DNA of 64,000 nt, taken from NCBI GenBank assembly GCA_963818695.1, contig CAWFTG010000009.1, positions 434,001 to 498,000 on the forward strand, read 5' to 3'. The position numbers and the translations under genes are program-made. The DNA comes from AP-15 sp963818695. Lineage in GTDB: Bacteria; Pseudomonadota; Alphaproteobacteria; ATCC43930; CGMCC-115725. This document shows positions 62,466-64,000 of the stretch, piece after piece. Below the pieces are notes generated by a model, which was not told where the DNA came from, did not search any database, and saw only the letters and a list, made by a program, of their open reading frames with translations. The stretch's first letter is position 1; every line of letters begins with the position of its first letter.

Positions 62466-64000
62466 CTATTCCGGGAGGAATTCGCGGACTTTGGCGAGGA
62501 GCTGGCGGGGGCTGAAGGGCTTGGCGATATAGCCGTCGCAACCGGCTTCCCGCGTCTTGGCCTCGTCGCCGGAAAGGGCGTAAGAGGTCACCGCGATGAT
62601 CGGCACGCGGGCCAGTTCGGGAATCGTCCGGATGCGCCGCGTCGCCTCGTAGCCGTCGATGACCGGGAGCTGAATGTCCATCAGGATCAGATCGGGACGA
62701 TAGCTCTGCGCCATAGCCACCCCTTCGGCGCCATCCACTGCTTCGAGCAGCTCGTAATCGAAGCTGGTCAACAGGTCGCGGATGATCTGGCGGTTGTCCT
62801 CAGTGTCTTCGATCACCAGAATTCGCTTGCCCGTCACGCCGCCTCCTCCATCACCTCGTCGACATGGACGGGCAGGACAACCCGGAAAGTCGACCCCCTG
62901 CCGAGCTTCGAGTTCGACCGAAATTGTGCCGCCCTGCAATTCGACCATACGCTTCGAGATCGCCAGGCCCAAACCGGTGCCCCCCTTCTTGCGCGTGTTC
63001 GAATTGTCGATCTGCTGGAATTCGCCGAAGATCCGATCCTGATCAGCATCGGCAATGCCCAGCCCGGTGTCGCGCACGGTCAACACGAACTGGCCCCTGT
63101 CGGACACGGCGCGGATCTCGACTTCGCCGTCATCGGTAAATTTGATCGCATTGCCGACAAGGTTCAGCAATACCTGCGAGACGCGGCGCGCATCGCCATG
63201 CGCCAGCGGCATATTGTCCTGCAATGCAGTAGCGAATTTGAGCCCCTTCGCCGTGGCGAGCGGCTCGGTCGCGCTGACAACCGACTTGACCACCTCGGGC
63301 AGGTTGTAGTCCTCCAGTGTCAGGGTCAACTGACCGGCCTCGATCTTTGCCAAGTCCAATACGTCGTTGATCAGTGCCAAGAGGTGTTTGCCGTTGTTCT
63401 GAATGCGCTCCAGTACGCCCTTCGGCCGGTCCGGCAGCACGCCGTAGATGCCGTCGACGAGCAATTCGGCGTAACCCAAGATCGCGTTCAAGGGCGTGCG
63501 CAACTCATGGCTCATATTGGCGAGGAATTGCGATTTGTGCTGGCTGGCGAGTGCGAGTTGCTCGCTCTTGTCGGCAATCTCGCGGAAGAGGCGCGCGTTC
63601 TGGATCGCCAATACCGATTGGCTGGCGAGGGTCTGCATCAACCGCACCGTCTCGGCCGGGAATTCGCCCGCCTCTTGCCGCATCAGAATGATGGCCCCGA
63701 GGATGCGCTCGGCGCCGACCAACGGCACGATCAGCGCCGAGTGAAAACCGGCGGCGAGGGTGACGTCGCGCAGCGGATAGCTCGCCCGCTGCGCCAGATC
63801 GGGAAGCTGAATCGGCATACGGCGCGCCACCGCCTCGCCCATCGCGCTCTCGGTCTCGGCGACATGCAGCTCGCGCACCGAATGCGCCAGCGCCTCGTCC
63901 CACCCGACCGCCTCGACGAGCCGGAACGCCCGCTCCGCCCGGCTGTAGCGGAAAACCGCCCCGGCATTCGCCCAGGTCACCCCGAGCGAGGCGTTGAGAA
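62466..64000 (-). CDS. GAF sensor histidine kinase fused to a receiver domain (partial, runs off the right edge)
   Basis: The open frame carries a GAF domain (ALIVPLVGAERILGAIILMR), HisKA phosphoacceptor (FLANMSHELRTPLNAILGYA, His), HATPase_c (VLLNLVGNAIKFTDDGEVEI, DTGLGIADADQDRIFGEFQQ, KKGGTGLGLAISKRMVELQG) and a CheY-like receiver (LVIEDTEDNRQIIRDLLTSF, phospho-Asp in LILMDIQLPVIDGYEATRRI). A one-base change near 62925 alters the join. In the other frame the kinase ends SKLGRGSTFRVVLPVHVDEV and MEEAA with a stop overlapping a GTG that starts the receiver (62837 down to 62466). So the ancestral state was probably two coupled genes. The 5' end is beyond the window. Confidence 0.85.
   Translation of the reverse strand, partial: LNASLGVTWANAGAVFRYSRAERAFRLVEAVGWDEALAHSVRELHVAETESAMGEAVARRMPIQLPDLAQRASYPLRDVTLAAGFHSALIVPLVGAERILGAIILMRQEAGEFPAETVRLMQTLASQSVLAIQNARLFREIADKSEQLALASQHKSQFLANMSHELRTPLNAILGYAELLVDGIYGVLPDRPKGVLERIQNNGKHLLALINDVLDLAKIEAGQLTLTLEDYNLPEVVKSVVSATEPLATAKGLKFATALQDNMPLAHGDARRVSQVLLNLVGNAIKFTDDGEVEIRAVSDRGQFVLTVRDTGLGIADADQDRIFGEFQQIDNSNTRKKGGTGLGLAISKRMVELQGGTISVELEARQGVDFPGCPARPCRRGDGGGGVTGKRILVIEDTEDNRQIIRDLLTSFDYELLEAVDGAEGVAMAQSYRPDLILMDIQLPVIDGYEATRRIRTIPELARVPIIAVTSYALSGDEAKTREAGCDGYIAKPFSPRQLLAKVREFLPE

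Overview
The window looks like a chromosomal segment of a high-GC alphaproteobacterium, probably Rhodospirillales-like. Supporting evidence is the gene order DUF177-rpmF-plsX-fabH-ihfA, an era-recO-parC cluster, a pyruvate dehydrogenase E1 beta with an N-terminal lipoyl domain, Coq9 and Coq10/RatA homologues, a CBP3-type ubiquinol-cytochrome c chaperone, a HpnL-like membrane protein and a K+-independent H+-pyrophosphatase. There is no plasmid or phage backbone. I cannot name the species.

Layout: 1-11.5 kb is accessory (broken CoA-transferase, sirtuin, alpha/beta hydrolase, luciferase-like oxidoreductase, ion channel, drug-type ABC exporter, winged-helix/TPR regulator, decayed symporter, threonine dehydratase-like enzyme). 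11.5-26 kb is housekeeping: parC, recO, era, a deacetylase, tRNA-Pro, ihfA, fabH, plsX, rpmF, DUF177, the cytochrome bc1 chaperone, bamE, hppA, thiL, nusB, ribH, ribE. 26-31 kb holds two tandem MHS-family transporters, coq9-def and rpsU. 31-45 kb is an accessory zone with many broken genes: unknown exported proteins, MAPEG, a group II intron remnant, a MetE-like enzyme with a broken partner, a HEPN/MNT pair, an ArsR/monooxygenase/LLM locus, an IS630 scrap, and a broken phosphatase and Flp pilin. 45-60 kb is again housekeeping: ppiD, tpiA, secG, pyrG, kdsA, eno, ftsB-like, pdhA-pdhB-pdhC-lpd, lipA, ratA. 60-64 kb holds an HpnL-like protein, a broken soxX and a sensor kinase fused to a response regulator.

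How the genes fit together: eno through lpd and lipA form a glycolysis-to-acetyl-CoA block with lipoate synthesis beside the lipoylated enzymes. fabH, plsX, rpmF and ihfA link lipid synthesis with the ribosome and nucleoid. thiL, nusB, ribH and ribE form a cofactor/NusB operon. kdsA and bamE serve the outer membrane.

The most striking global pattern is that frameshifts, stops and truncations fall almost only in accessory genes, while the roughly 30 kb of core genes read cleanly. That fits real gene decay better than random sequencing error, though single-base assembly errors cannot be excluded without reads. Other notable points are an in-frame palindromic repeat inside the N-terminus of lipA, a one-base shift that fuses a histidine kinase to its response regulator, and a frameshifted HEPN gene beside an intact MNT nucleotidyltransferase.
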